A stretch of DNA of 64,000 nt from Bdellovibrio sp. 22V (GTDB taxonomy: Bacteria > Bdellovibrionota > Bdellovibrionia > Bdellovibrionales > Bdellovibrionaceae), in assembly GCF_030169785.1 (NCBI RefSeq), contig NZ_CP125854.1:2604001-2668000 (forward strand), given 5' to 3'. Positions 17,157 to 26,851 of the stretch are shown here, one piece after another (positions within the stretch are counted from its first letter, which is position 1; each line of letters opens with the position of its first letter). The position numbers and the translations under genes are program-made. Below the pieces are notes generated by a model that made no database searches, was not told the origin of the DNA, and saw nothing but the letters and a program-made list of their open reading frames with translations.

Positions 17157-18887
17157 ATGCGAAGAATTTTATGTGTACCCGTTTTTATTTTTCTTCTCAG
17201 TTGCCAAACATCGCGAAGTATCGATGGCGTCATTCACACGAGCAAAGAGCGCAAAGACCGCGCTAGCGCGGAGGCGCTTGGCAAAGAGTATGCGATCTCC
17301 ACACAAGGCATTCACGCGAGCCACGCGGCTCAAAAGATTTTTGCCATGGGCGGAAATATTATCGATGCAACCGTTGCGGCGTCTTTCGCGGTCTCTGTGG
17401 AGCGACCTCAGTCAACAGGCATCGGCGGCGGCGGCTTTATGCTTTTCCATGAAGCGAAAACAGGATCAACGTACGCCATTGATTTCCGCGAAAGGGCCCC
17501 CCTTCGCGCGACCCGAAATATGTTCATCGGGAAAGATGGCAAGGCAGACCCGCATCTCTCTCAAGATGGAATTCTCGCCGTCGGCACACCAGGCTTAGTT
17601 GCGGGCCTTTTAGAAGTCCATCAAAAGTTTGGTTCCCTGCCTTTGCAAGATGTCATGCAACCGGCGATTGATCTGGCTGAAAACGGTTTTGAGATTTATC
17701 CCGAGTTTTTCAATGCTCTTGAAAACAGAGCCGCGGTCCTCAGTAAAGATCCTTCGGCGAAAAGTATTTTCCTGGATGCGAACGGGCAAGTTCCCACAGT
17801 CGGAACAAAGCTGGTGCAAAAAGACTTGGCAAACACCTTGCGCATTATTGCCGAAAAAGGCCGCGACGGATTTTACAAGGGCTCGGTTGCTAAGGCGATT
17901 CTCAAGTTTTCCAAAGAAAAAAAAGGACTTCTTACACAAAAAGATTTCGACACTTATAAAGTACATTGGCGTAAACCTGTCATGGGAAAATTCAAAGGTT
18001 ACGATGTCGCTTCCATGCCACCGCCAAGCTCCGGCGGAGTCCACGTCATTCAGTTCCTTGATTTCCTTGAAAAAGACCACTTGGCCGACGCGGGCATTCT
18101 TTCCACAAAATCCATCCATCTAGCGGCTTCCGCACTGCAATCCTCTTTTGCCGACAGAGCGACTTACCTTGGTGACCCCGATTTCGTGAAAGTGCCCGTG
18201 GACGGTCTTATTTCTCCAAAATACATTGAGAGCCGCCGTCAAGAAGTCCCGGCAGATCGTGCGCGCACGGCAAATCAAGTGAAGGCAGGACAACCTCTTC
18301 CTTATGAGTCAACCCAAACGACGCATATTTCTTTGATCGATGCGCAAGGCAATGCCATCAGCACAACCCAAACCATCAACGGCTGGATGGGTGCTGCCAT
18401 TGTGGCGCCAGGCACTGGCATTGTTTTGAACAATGAGATGGACGATTTCACTGCGCAAGTAGGTGCGCAAAATCTTTTCGGGGCCGTCGGCGGAAAACCA
18501 AATGCGATCGAGCCAAAGAAAACTCCGCTGAGCAGCATGTCGCCAACGATCTTACTGCAAAACAATAAACCTGTGATGAGTGTCGGAGCTCCCGGCGGGA
18601 CACGCATCATCAGCTGTGTAGCACAAACGATTCTAAATTACGTTGAATTCAAAACGTCGCTGTACGACGCGGTTACGACGGTTCGTTACCATCAACAATG
18701 GCAACCCGATGTGCTTTACATTGATCCACCAGGCCCTCGCAAAGAAGTACTCGAGCAGCTTAAACGCATGGGCTACAATATCAAAATTGAACCGGTGCCT
18801 TGTTACGTTATGGCCGTGGCCAAAGAGGGCGACAAACTTCACGGCGTCGCGGATCCCCGCGACATCGGAATCAGTCTTGCGAAGTAG
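17157..18887 (+). CDS. ggt: Gamma-glutamyltranspeptidase, lipoprotein form
   Basis: Envelope enzyme that cleaves the gamma-glutamyl bond of glutathione and related peptides. The signal peptide ends in a lipobox (FLLSC), so the protein should be lipid-anchored, whereas E. coli Ggt is soluble in the periplasm. The autocleavage/nucleophile Thr is in QTTHISL at about residue 388. DFRERAP carries the Arg that binds the gamma-carboxylate, and LSSMSPTI and GAPGGTRII form the rest of the site. I prefer ATG 17157 (GGAG six bases upstream); ATG 17154 and GTG 17145 are alternatives. Length of 576 residues is normal. Confidence 0.93.
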   Translation: MRRILCVPVFIFLLSCQTSRSIDGVIHTSKERKDRASAEALGKEYAISTQGIHASHAAQKIFAMGGNIIDATVAASFAVSVERPQSTGIGGGGFMLFHEAKTGSTYAIDFRERAPLRATRNMFIGKDGKADPHLSQDGILAVGTPGLVAGLLEVHQKFGSLPLQDVMQPAIDLAENGFEIYPEFFNALENRAAVLSKDPSAKSIFLDANGQVPTVGTKLVQKDLANTLRIIAEKGRDGFYKGSVAKAILKFSKEKKGLLTQKDFDTYKVHWRKPVMGKFKGYDVASMPPPSSGGVHVIQFLDFLEKDHLADAGILSTKSIHLAASALQSSFADRATYLGDPDFVKVPVDGLISPKYIESRRQEVPADRARTANQVKAGQPLPYESTQTTHISLIDAQGNAISTTQTINGWMGAAIVAPGTGIVLNNEMDDFTAQVGAQNLFGAVGGKPNAIEPKKTPLSSMSPTILLQNNKPVMSVGAPGGTRIISCVAQTILNYVEFKTSLYDAVTTVRYHQQWQPDVLYIDPPGPRKEVLEQLKRMGYNIKIEPVPCYVMAVAKEGDKLHGVADPRDIGISLAK

Positions 18888-18902
18888 AATGAAAGTGAGT
18901 GC

Positions 18903-19529
18903 ATGAGTAACACGTATCCCACCCTGCTTTTCGGCTTTCAAAGCGTTTGGACCTTGATCAAAATTTCCGGAGGTGTGTTTGCCGCGGGTTTTTTGTTGCA
19001 TCACTTCTCAGGATTTTTACGTGTGCAAATATCCTCACTCCTGGGCGATAAAGGCTTTAACGTTCTTTTTGGAATCGGCATCGTCATGCATGAAATCAGT
19101 CACGCACTCATGGCGTTTCTATTTCTGCATGAGATTATCGACATCAAGTTTTTCGATCTTAAAGCTAAAGGCGGGACACACGGGCACGTCATCAGTCGCG
19201 CCAGAAATGTTCCGATGCTATTGCAGATATGGCAAAAGATGGGTGAACTGTTTATTGGAATCGCCCCGCTTATTATCGGGCCTCTTATTTGCGCCGCCGT
19301 TTTTTACTTTTTAATTCCTGGGGGAAAGACATTTGTTCACAATCCGCGATTCTTGAACTTCCCGGCCTTCACCTGGAAATTAGCTCTGTGGTTTTATGTC
19401 ACGCTTGCGATTTTCTCGCAAATGGAATTAAGCGACGCCGATCTTAAAGGAACTTGGAAAGGCTACGCATGGCTTGTCACTGTCACCTTCGGCTTGTCCC
19501 TTTTATATTATAAACTCAAACACTTCTAA
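18903..19529 (+). CDS. M50-like integral membrane metalloprotease candidate
   Basis: A 208-residue protein with about four to five hydrophobic segments. The motif VMHEISHALMAF (HExxH inside a membrane segment) at about residues 62-73 is the zinc-binding signature of site-2-protease/M50-type membrane proteases, and a late SQMELSDADLKG could supply the third ligand, as the Asp does in the family. It follows the GGT gene by 15 bp, so probably one transcript. I cannot name a subfamily; a pseudo-protease is possible. Confidence 0.6.
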   Translation: MSNTYPTLLFGFQSVWTLIKISGGVFAAGFLLHHFSGFLRVQISSLLGDKGFNVLFGIGIVMHEISHALMAFLFLHEIIDIKFFDLKAKGGTHGHVISRARNVPMLLQIWQKMGELFIGIAPLIIGPLICAAVFYFLIPGGKTFVHNPRFLNFPAFTWKLALWFYVTLAIFSQMELSDADLKGTWKGYAWLVTVTFGLSLLYYKLKHF

Positions 19530-19534
19530 AAATT

Positions 19535-20377
19535 TTAGTCCAAATCCGTCAACGATAACGGAAGTTCCATTTCTTGAACTTCTAACAACGGCAATGCATT
19601 TTTGTAGACGATGATTGAGAAAACCAACTGCGCACCCGAGTTAGAAGGACGTCCTGCAAAAAAGTTCTCGATACCGGCAGCCATTTGTTCGGCATCCGTT
19701 TTTTCATATTTTTTAGTGGGCACCAATAAGACAGGCATAATACTCCACTGATCTGGCAAGCCTATCGGAAACTCATAAGAAACGCGGAAGGAATACATAA
19801 GGTTGGGGCTGACACCTGCCGTTTTCGCTAGCAACAGCTCGAGCCACGCCTTCATCTCTTTCTTTTCCGGCGAATTGAGAACCGTCGTAAGTTTGATTTC
19901 CTCTTGATGTATGATCAGCGGCACAAGCGTATTCGGAAATTGCACCCATGGGCTCGCATCGTCACCATTGACGAAACGATACTGCGTGGTTACGTTTCCG
20001 TTTTTGAGAGCATGCCACTGCGGAACTTCAATAACGAGTTTGTCATTTTCGATTTTAGCAACAGGCTGTCCCAAATTTTTGGGATAGTTTTTATCAGTAA
20101 CGACAGTAAAAACACCCGCCTTCTTTGAAGTGACGTTCACTGTCGTGAAGCCGTTTACTTTCATCTCAAGGGTCCTACCGTCCCAATCGCTCACCGCCGC
20201 CAACGAATTCTTGAGAGTGATAACGTACAGATCATCGGCATTTGTAAGATGATTGTCGTAAGAATACGTTTGGCTCAGAAGAACCGGTGAAACTGTTTCT
20301 TTAGCTAAGCCTACCGATCCCAGAGAGACTACGACAGCCAAAGCGCATGCGATTTGTTTTGTAAGAAAGTGTGTCAT
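19535..20377 (-). CDS. Exported hypothetical protein
   Basis: Family not recognised. Residues 1-25 are a signal peptide (CALAVVVSLGSVGLA). The mature protein alternates short beta-prone stretches (TLEMKVNGFTTVNV, KLVIEVPQWHAL) and later has EFPIGLPDQWSIMPVLLVPTKKYE, consistent with a beta-rich periplasmic or surface domain. It has no mature cysteine. It converges on the M50-like gene with a 5-bp gap. No clear Shine-Dalgarno is present. Confidence 0.65.
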   Translation of the reverse strand: MTHFLTKQIACALAVVVSLGSVGLAKETVSPVLLSQTYSYDNHLTNADDLYVITLKNSLAAVSDWDGRTLEMKVNGFTTVNVTSKKAGVFTVVTDKNYPKNLGQPVAKIENDKLVIEVPQWHALKNGNVTTQYRFVNGDDASPWVQFPNTLVPLIIHQEEIKLTTVLNSPEKKEMKAWLELLLAKTAGVSPNLMYSFRVSYEFPIGLPDQWSIMPVLLVPTKKYEKTDAEQMAAGIENFFAGRPSNSGAQLVFSIIVYKNALPLLEVQEMELPLSLTDLD

Positions 20378-20414
20378 ATCTTTTCGTACCTGAAATCCCG
20401 GACCAAGACAAAAT

Positions 20415-20442
20415 AAAAAAGCCCGGTTTGTGGCCGGGCTTT
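20415..20442 (-). terminator. Terminator of prc
   Basis: On the minus strand AAAGCCCGGC / ACCGGGCTTTTTT with a CACAA loop and a T run, 31 bp after the prc stop codon. Confidence 0.93.
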
Positions 20443-20472
20443 AACAACAACGAACGTGGTAACTAAAACTGC

Positions 20473-22491
20473 TTATTTAGCATTTGCCTGCTTCGGTGGA
20501 ACAAGAGCTTTACCCTCTTGCAACTGAATCAGATCAAGAAGAACATTCTCTGCTTCCTGAACATCAGGACGCTTCAAGTACTCTTCGTTTTTCTTAGCCT
20601 TACTAGCGGTCTTTTTTGCCTTATCTTTTTTATCTTTTTCGTTTTTATCTTTAAGCACTTCGCTGACACGGATTACTTTTCCGCGCGCTTTGGCTTTGTT
20701 CAATTCATCCACGATCTTTTTGAATTCGTCGTTTTTAGCAACGCGCTCTGAAGATCTTTCTTTCAATGACTTGATCCACTCTGGTTTCAACTCTTTCCAC
20801 GTGCCCGGGCCTTCTTTGACATAAGCGTCTGGTGACAAGAAAGCTTCGATTGTTTTCGGAGGAAGGGAGTAATCCATGTACTTCTCACCGATATCGTCCG
20901 CGCTGAATGGGCCCGGAAGAACAACGTCCGCATCCACGCCGCGGTGTTGAGTCGATTTACCGCCTGGAATGAAGAACATCCCCACAGTCACCTTGATCGC
21001 GCCCAAGTTATTTGGAATCGGAAGAACTGACTGAACGCTGCCCTTACCGTACGTGTGGTCACCACCAACGATAACAGCACGTTTATAATCTTGAAGAGTT
21101 CCAGATACGATTTCAGATGCAGATGCGGAGATACGGCTTGTCAAAACAACAAGCGGACCCGCCCAATCAACCGCTGGATCTGTATCGCGAAGAGCGGACT
21201 CTGCACGACCTTCATTTTTAGAAGATTGTTTTACAACGTTTCCAGTTTGGAAGAACAAACCTGCGATTTTAACAGCGTCTTCCAAAGAGCCGCCGCCATT
21301 GTTCGACAAATCAAGAACAATCCCGTCAGCCTTTTTATCATTCGCTTCTTTCACAAGTTTTTTCATGTCAGCCGCAGAAGAGCGACCACCACGGCGAGAA
21401 TCCGCGTAGAATGAAGGGAAGTTGATGATACCCAACTTCTTTTTCTGACCGTTGATTTCTTTATCCACGAAAATGATGGAAGCCGCTTCGTCCTCAAGAT
21501 TTACTTTTTCACGAGTCAAAGCGACATCGAAACGTTTTTTACCTTCGCCCGATTTACGCAAGATCGTCAAACGAACTTTCGTACCTTTGTTACCGCGAAT
21601 CTTTTTAACGACATCTTTCAAATCCATGTCGATCACGTTTTCCATAGGCCCTTTTTCCTGACCTACAGCGATGATCTTATCTTGCGGCTCAATCAAGCCT
21701 GATTTTGCAGCGGCTCCGCCCGGTACAAGTTGTTCAACAACTGTGAAACCGTCTTGCGAAGAAAGTGTCGCGCCGATGCCTTCCAAAGAAAGGCGCATTT
21801 GAATTTCGAAATCTTCAAGAACATCACGAGAAAAGAAACTCGAGTGTGGATCCAAAGCACGGGCAAAAGAATCAAGATAGCCCGAGAACAAATCGTCTTG
21901 CGTCGTCTCTTGGGTTCTTTTCACGGCTCTTTCGTAGTTTTTTACTACGTTCTTTTTCGCTTCATCCAATTTCATGTCTGTCGCCAAGTAATTGCCGATT
22001 TGGAACTGGATGTATTTTTTCAAGTACTCATTCGCTTCATTCGCGTCTTTCGGCCAAGGTTTTTTCTCTGGATCGAAAGTGAATTCAGTTTGCGCGTCGA
22101 ATTTAAAATCCTTGCCCAGATATTTTTTAGCGAAGGCCGCACGGTCTTGCACTCTCTCTAACACAATCTTTTGTGTTTCATTAAGGAAGGCACAATCTCT
22201 GGCTTTTGTTTTATCAAACACATTGCCAGTGAGTTTCTTCACTTGGTCAACGTCTGCTTGAGTCAGGTAAATTTTGGAGGGATCTAATCTTTTAAGATAT
22301 TGTTCAACGACACGTGTTTGTAAATCTGTATCGCGATTGGAATACTTCACGTGATTTGCCAAGAAACCTTGCTCAATCACTGTAAGGTAACGGCACTCCA
22401 ACCCATCTTTGAGTTGCGCCGACGCTAGAGAAGAAACCGCTAGTGAACCAGCGACAATGAAACCTTTTACACCCTTCGAGATTAAACTCAT
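20473..22491 (-). CDS. prc: C-terminal (tail-specific) protease Prc/Tsp, S41
   Basis: Periplasmic serine protease that degrades or trims proteins from their C-terminus. A signal peptide (to about residue 25) is followed by an N-terminal helical region, a PDZ domain at about 228-330 (RLSLEGIGATLSSQDGF, GGAAAKSGLI) and the S41 catalytic domain. The catalytic dyad is Ser457 in SASASEI and Lys483 in YGKGSVQ. The end contains a Lys-rich segment (DKNEKDKKDKAKK, about 630-642). Length of 672 resembles E. coli Prc (682). GGAAGGAT precedes the ATG. In predatory bacteria Prc may also act on envelope remodelling; that is inference. Confidence 0.93.
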   Translation of the reverse strand: MSLISKGVKGFIVAGSLAVSSLASAQLKDGLECRYLTVIEQGFLANHVKYSNRDTDLQTRVVEQYLKRLDPSKIYLTQADVDQVKKLTGNVFDKTKARDCAFLNETQKIVLERVQDRAAFAKKYLGKDFKFDAQTEFTFDPEKKPWPKDANEANEYLKKYIQFQIGNYLATDMKLDEAKKNVVKNYERAVKRTQETTQDDLFSGYLDSFARALDPHSSFFSRDVLEDFEIQMRLSLEGIGATLSSQDGFTVVEQLVPGGAAAKSGLIEPQDKIIAVGQEKGPMENVIDMDLKDVVKKIRGNKGTKVRLTILRKSGEGKKRFDVALTREKVNLEDEAASIIFVDKEINGQKKKLGIINFPSFYADSRRGGRSSAADMKKLVKEANDKKADGIVLDLSNNGGGSLEDAVKIAGLFFQTGNVVKQSSKNEGRAESALRDTDPAVDWAGPLVVLTSRISASASEIVSGTLQDYKRAVIVGGDHTYGKGSVQSVLPIPNNLGAIKVTVGMFFIPGGKSTQHRGVDADVVLPGPFSADDIGEKYMDYSLPPKTIEAFLSPDAYVKEGPGTWKELKPEWIKSLKERSSERVAKNDEFKKIVDELNKAKARGKVIRVSEVLKDKNEKDKKDKAKKTASKAKKNEEYLKRPDVQEAENVLLDLIQLQEGKALVPPKQANAK

Positions 22492-22616
22492 GATGATCCT
22501 TCCGTGTCCAGCTTCCCTCGAGGAAAGCCCCTACTAATTTCCCTAGATTATCAAATAATCAGTAGAGAGCATTCTATTTATGAAGCTCGTCATAAATTAG
22601 GACGTGGTGAGGATCT

Positions 22617-23516
22617 TTAAGACTTTTGTCGATCTTCTTCGAAAAAAGAAAGTTGTGAGAGGTTCTCCACTTTATCGCCGCGAAGACCGCTGAGTTTTAC
22701 TTCGTGTTTAATAAAACTTCCGTGCTGCGTCTCGATCATAAAGAATGACATCTCAGGGAATCTCGCCTTTAGTCGAGTCATTTCTTCCACGATCAGTTGG
22801 ATGTTCTTCGGATCGTCGTCAGACATCCCGAAGCGGTGATGCGGATTGTAGCCATAAATATCAATCGCTTTTTCCACACTGGCGCGGATGGCTCTTTGCT
22901 TTAGTTCCGCTGTGCCTTCTTTGAATTCACTGTCGCCCAGTTCGATGCGTGTCTCTTTGTGACTCACAGGATAGACGCTGAGATAGTTGGGCTCCAATGG
23001 CAAAACTTTATTTTGCACGAAAACGCGAATGCCATCTTTCAAAGTTTCTGGATGATGACCACGTGCTGTGATCACCGAAAGAGGTCGCTGATTGAAGGAC
23101 GCGTGATAGAAACATTCCCAAGAAGGTCCCTTCCATTGGAAGTCGGCAAAACCTAAGGCCTCAGAAACGTCTTGAACGAAGACCTGCTTTTTGCCCTGGA
23201 GTTTTTGAAGCTCATCGATATGCACGTCGCGAAAATTGCGGAACGTTCCCGTAGAGTCGCAGTAATCGATCTGGTAATCGGCGTAGAGGCCCGACTTACC
23301 GATATTGGAATGATGTTGGGCAAAATCACCGCTCGAAATTTTAATTTCACTGCGATCGTTCTTGTTAAAAAGAATCAGGGGTGTCGTCAGAAAAGCAATA
23401 TTGTCGTCGAAATCAAAAAAATAAAAACTGCGCCCACCGAGATGAAAGTTTCTATCTTTCTCCGGTGCGCGATTGATTCCTAACTCCAACTGTCCCTTCA
23501 GGGGACTGTTGCTCAT
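22617..23516 (-). CDS. HAD-superfamily phosphatase-like protein with DxDxN nucleophile motif
   Basis: Start at ATG 23516, preceded by GGAG; the upstream extension has no support. HAD motifs are visible: motif I FFDFDDNIAF (Asp-x-Asp-Asp-Asn, where Thr or Val is usual at the last position), motif II SVITARGHHPE and motif IV GMSDDDPKNIQLI with the acidic pair. Between them lies a long cap-like insertion with DYCDSTGTFRNFRD. No signal peptide, so cytoplasmic. Substrate unknown. It lies between prc and a small exported protein, all minus strand. Confidence 0.62.
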   Translation of the reverse strand: MSNSPLKGQLELGINRAPEKDRNFHLGGRSFYFFDFDDNIAFLTTPLILFNKNDRSEIKISSGDFAQHHSNIGKSGLYADYQIDYCDSTGTFRNFRDVHIDELQKLQGKKQVFVQDVSEALGFADFQWKGPSWECFYHASFNQRPLSVITARGHHPETLKDGIRVFVQNKVLPLEPNYLSVYPVSHKETRIELGDSEFKEGTAELKQRAIRASVEKAIDIYGYNPHHRFGMSDDDPKNIQLIVEEMTRLKARFPEMSFFMIETQHGSFIKHEVKLSGLRGDKVENLSQLSFFEEDRQKS

Positions 23517-23629
23517 AAACACTCCACATCCTGCGCTGTTCGCGCGAAATTCGTGGAGCAAATTTAGCAAAGAATCCCCCCTCCGGAAAGAGGGCTGAAC
23601 AATTTTCCCGTCAAGATTGTGTTTGTCTA

Positions 23630-24007
23630 CTAGTTTGACACTTCGCCTTCGTCAGCTGCTTCAGAAGACTCTAATTCCTCTACTGGAACCTTTAAAACTG
23701 GTTCGGCGCCCTTCTTTACGGCAGGGCTTGGCGATGGAGTCGGCTCTGGGCGACGGCTTTTAACGTCCCACTGCTCTCGACATCCTTTCAGGGTATTTTC
23801 AGAGATGCTACCACCTTTAGACTGCATCGCAGAGATCGCGCAATCCACCACTTCCGGTGCATCATCTCCGCAGAGTTTTTCCGCCTGAGCAGAAGTGATT
23901 GAAAGAGAACGCGCACGCACCGTCGACATACATTGGCTCTTCGTTTGCTCTTGAGCCCACGAAGGCAACGGCAAAGACATCAGTAGAATAAAGTACAAGA
24001 ATCGCAT
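23630..24007 (-). CDS. Small exported Cys-containing hypothetical protein
   Basis: A 125-residue protein. Residues 1-18 (MRFLYFILLMSLPLPSWA) are a signal peptide. The mature N-terminal part holds four cysteines (SQCMST, EKLCGD, VDCAIS, KGCREQ), which suggests two disulfides, and is followed by a Pro/Ser linker (EPTPSPSPA) and an acidic C-terminal tail. The layout recalls the 95-residue exported protein at 37980. GAGGGG precedes the ATG. No homologue recognised. Confidence 0.65.
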   Translation of the reverse strand: MRFLYFILLMSLPLPSWAQEQTKSQCMSTVRARSLSITSAQAEKLCGDDAPEVVDCAISAMQSKGGSISENTLKGCREQWDVKSRRPEPTPSPSPAVKKGAEPVLKVPVEELESSEAADEGEVSN

Positions 24008-24019
24008 AGTCCCCTCACG

Positions 24020-24047
24020 AAAAAGCCCCCGTTTTCAGGAGGCTTTG
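24020..24047 (-). terminator. Terminator of topA
   Basis: Minus strand: AAGCCTCC-tgaaaac-GGGGGCTT followed by TTTC. It starts 3 bp past the topA stop codon and also precedes the small exported gene. Confidence 0.88.
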
Positions 24048-24049
24048 TT

Positions 24050-26737
24050 TTATTTTTTAGACTTACGAGTAACCACTTTCTTGACACCCAGAGCGGCAGC
24101 TTTTTCTTTCGCTGTCTCGGCTTTCTTTAAGGATTTTTTCGGAGCCGCCGCTTTCGGCGCGCCCTTCGCTTTTCCTTTGGCTTTCGTGCCACCTTTTTCA
24201 TTAATCAAAGCGACCGCTTGTTCCAAAGTCACTGTATCCGGCGTTGTGCCTTCAGGAAGCGATACATTCACCTTACCGCTCTTGATATAAGGACCGTAAG
24301 GTCCATTATAAACCTGAATGGCATCGCCCGAATCAGGATGAGTCCCCAACTCCTTCAGAGGAGCCGCGCGACCGCGTCCCTTCTTCGGCTGACTGAGCAT
24401 TTCCAAAGCTCTTTCAAGAGTGATCGTAAAGATACTCTCACCCTTTGGAATAGAACGATAATCGCCATCGTGAACAATGAACGGTCCGAAGCGCCCCAAA
24501 CCCGCTTTGATTTCTTTGCCCGTGCCCGGATGCTTACCCAACGTCTTCGGCAAAGCCAAAAGATCCAAAGCCATTTTCAAATCGACCTGCTCTGGCTGAG
24601 TGCCCGGAGGCAATGAAGCTCGTTTCGGTTTGTCATCTTCCGGAGTCACATCACCCAACTGCACGTAAGGCCCATAACGACCGTTCAAAACATACACTGG
24701 AAGATCTGTCGTCGGATCCACGCCCAAAGCATCAGCACCATTGATCTTTTGATCGATCAGTTTTTCAGCGATCTCCGGAGTGATATCCGCCGGAGATTCA
24801 TTGTCTGGCAAAGAAGCACTGACATCCGCGCCGTCTCTTGTCGTTGTGACGTAAGCGCCATAACGACCGACGTGGAATTTATATTTATCCATTCCTTCCA
24901 AAGTCATCGTACGAGCTTCATCAGGATTGATTTTTTCACCTTGATCATCCACGCGCGCTTTTAAACCTTTCGGTCCTTTGTAAATCGACGCGAGATATTT
25001 TTCCCAATCCAAATCACCGTCCGCGATGTTATCGAGGCTTTGCTCCATCTCGGAAGTGAAACCCAAATCGACATACTCGGAAAGATATTGGCTAAGAAGT
25101 TTTGAAACAATCATCGCCGTAAACGTCGGCACCAAGGCCGTCCCATTTTTACGAACGTAACCACGATCGATAATTGTACCGATAACGGAAGCGTACGTTG
25201 ACGGACGACCGATACCTTCTTTTTCCATCGTTTGCACAAGACTCGCCTCTGTATAACGAGCTGGTGGTTTTGTTTCGTGAGACGTTGGATCTAGTTTTCC
25301 GCACTTCACGGCGTCTTTCACTTTCAACGCCGGCAAACGCACTTCACGTTCTGCCAAATCAGCTTCTGGATCATCACTGCCTTCGACATAGGCGCGCAAG
25401 AAACCCGGGAACTCAATTGTCATCCCCGAAGCACCGAACAACGCCTCACCCACTGTGATCTTTGCACTGACTTGTTTCTGACGAGCATCCACCATTTGTG
25501 AGGCAATTGTGCGCTTCCAAATCAAATCGTAAAGACGGAATTGCGTGCCTGTCAGACCCGTTTCATCCGGATCCATGAACTGATTTCCCGCAGGACGAAT
25601 CGCCTCATGGGCCTCTTGAGCCCCTTTTACTTTTTTCGCAGCGTAATTGCGCGGCTGCGGAGTCAAATACTCTTTACCGTACTTGCTCTGAATACAATCG
25701 CGAGACGCATTGATCGCTTCGTTAGAAAGGAAGGTCGAGTCCGTACGCATATAGGTGATGAAACCTTGCTCGTACAACTTCTGAGCGACTTGCATTGTCT
25801 CTCGCGAACTCAAACCCAATTTACGGTTGGCTTCCTGTTGCAATGTCGAAGTGATAAAGGGAGGTGCTGGTTTTCTAAATGTCGGTTTTTCTTCAACATC
25901 AGAAACAGTCCATGCGCCCGATTTCAAATCGGCTGCAAGTTTTGCCGCCGTTTTTTCATCAAGGACAAGAACATCCTTACCTGCTGTAAGCTGCCCCGTC
26001 AGACCATCGAAGTCTTTACCCGTCGCGACTCTTTGATTTTTGTACTGCTGTAAACGTGATTCAAAGTTAACGCCGTCTTTGGAAAGCTCCGCAAGAACTC
26101 CCCAATAAGAAGACTTTTTGAAACGAATACGCTCGAGTTCTCTTTCTACAATCAAACGCACAGCTACGGACTGCACGCGGCCTGCTGAAAGGCCGTAAGC
26201 GACTTTCTTCCACAACAAGGGAGAAATCGTATAACCCACCAAACGATCGAGGATACGACGCGCCTCTTGCGCACGCACAAGATTCAAATCAATTTCACGC
26301 GTGTCTTTCAACGCTTTTTGAATCGCGTCTTTCGTGATCTCGTGGAAAACCATTCGCTTTGTCGGCACTTTTGGTTTTAGAACTTCAAGCAAATGCCAGC
26401 TGATAGACTCCCCTTCGCGGTCTTCATCGGTCGCGAGGTATAGCTCTGAGGCTTCATCGAGTTTATCTTTCAGATTTTTTACAACTTTGGTTTTGTCTTT
26501 TGGAACGCAGTAAAGAGGCTCGAAGTTTTTATCAACATTCACGCCCAATTGCGCCCATTTCTCTTTTTTTACTTTTTCAGGAATATCTTTCGCGGATTGC
26601 GGAAGATCGCGGATGTGTCCCATGCAGGACTCCACCACATAATCTTTTCCGAGGAACTTACGAATCGTCTTGGCCTTTGTGGGAGACTCCACAACGACAA
26701 GCTTGATTCCCTCTGATGCGTCACTTTTTTTGGCCAT
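24050..26737 (-). CDS. topA: DNA topoisomerase I, type IA
   Basis: Relaxes negative supercoils. The TOPRIM domain is at the N-terminus (VVVESPTKAKTI at 14-25, acidic triad LATDEDREGE at 101-110). The catalytic Tyr329 is in FITYMRTDST, and SAGRVQSVAVRLIVERE is typical of the family. Beyond residue 600 there are no four-cysteine zinc fingers; instead several Topo_C repeats with RYGAYV, RYGPYVQLG, RFGPFI and PYGPYIKSG follow, and the protein ends in an Ala/Lys-rich basic tail (KGKAKGAPKAAAPKK and onward, about residues 850-895). AAGGAACG precedes the ATG. Confidence 0.96.
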   Translation of the reverse strand: MAKKSDASEGIKLVVVESPTKAKTIRKFLGKDYVVESCMGHIRDLPQSAKDIPEKVKKEKWAQLGVNVDKNFEPLYCVPKDKTKVVKNLKDKLDEASELYLATDEDREGESISWHLLEVLKPKVPTKRMVFHEITKDAIQKALKDTREIDLNLVRAQEARRILDRLVGYTISPLLWKKVAYGLSAGRVQSVAVRLIVERELERIRFKKSSYWGVLAELSKDGVNFESRLQQYKNQRVATGKDFDGLTGQLTAGKDVLVLDEKTAAKLAADLKSGAWTVSDVEEKPTFRKPAPPFITSTLQQEANRKLGLSSRETMQVAQKLYEQGFITYMRTDSTFLSNEAINASRDCIQSKYGKEYLTPQPRNYAAKKVKGAQEAHEAIRPAGNQFMDPDETGLTGTQFRLYDLIWKRTIASQMVDARQKQVSAKITVGEALFGASGMTIEFPGFLRAYVEGSDDPEADLAEREVRLPALKVKDAVKCGKLDPTSHETKPPARYTEASLVQTMEKEGIGRPSTYASVIGTIIDRGYVRKNGTALVPTFTAMIVSKLLSQYLSEYVDLGFTSEMEQSLDNIADGDLDWEKYLASIYKGPKGLKARVDDQGEKINPDEARTMTLEGMDKYKFHVGRYGAYVTTTRDGADVSASLPDNESPADITPEIAEKLIDQKINGADALGVDPTTDLPVYVLNGRYGPYVQLGDVTPEDDKPKRASLPPGTQPEQVDLKMALDLLALPKTLGKHPGTGKEIKAGLGRFGPFIVHDGDYRSIPKGESIFTITLERALEMLSQPKKGRGRAAPLKELGTHPDSGDAIQVYNGPYGPYIKSGKVNVSLPEGTTPDTVTLEQAVALINEKGGTKAKGKAKGAPKAAAPKKSLKKAETAKEKAAALGVKKVVTRKSKK

Positions 26738-26851
26738 GATCGTTCCTTGACTAAAGACCAGCGCGTAGCCAGTACTATATATATAGACAAAAAATGAAGG
26801 TACTTACGCAAAGGTGCAAGTCTAATTTTTGACAACCCACACCAAAGGTAC

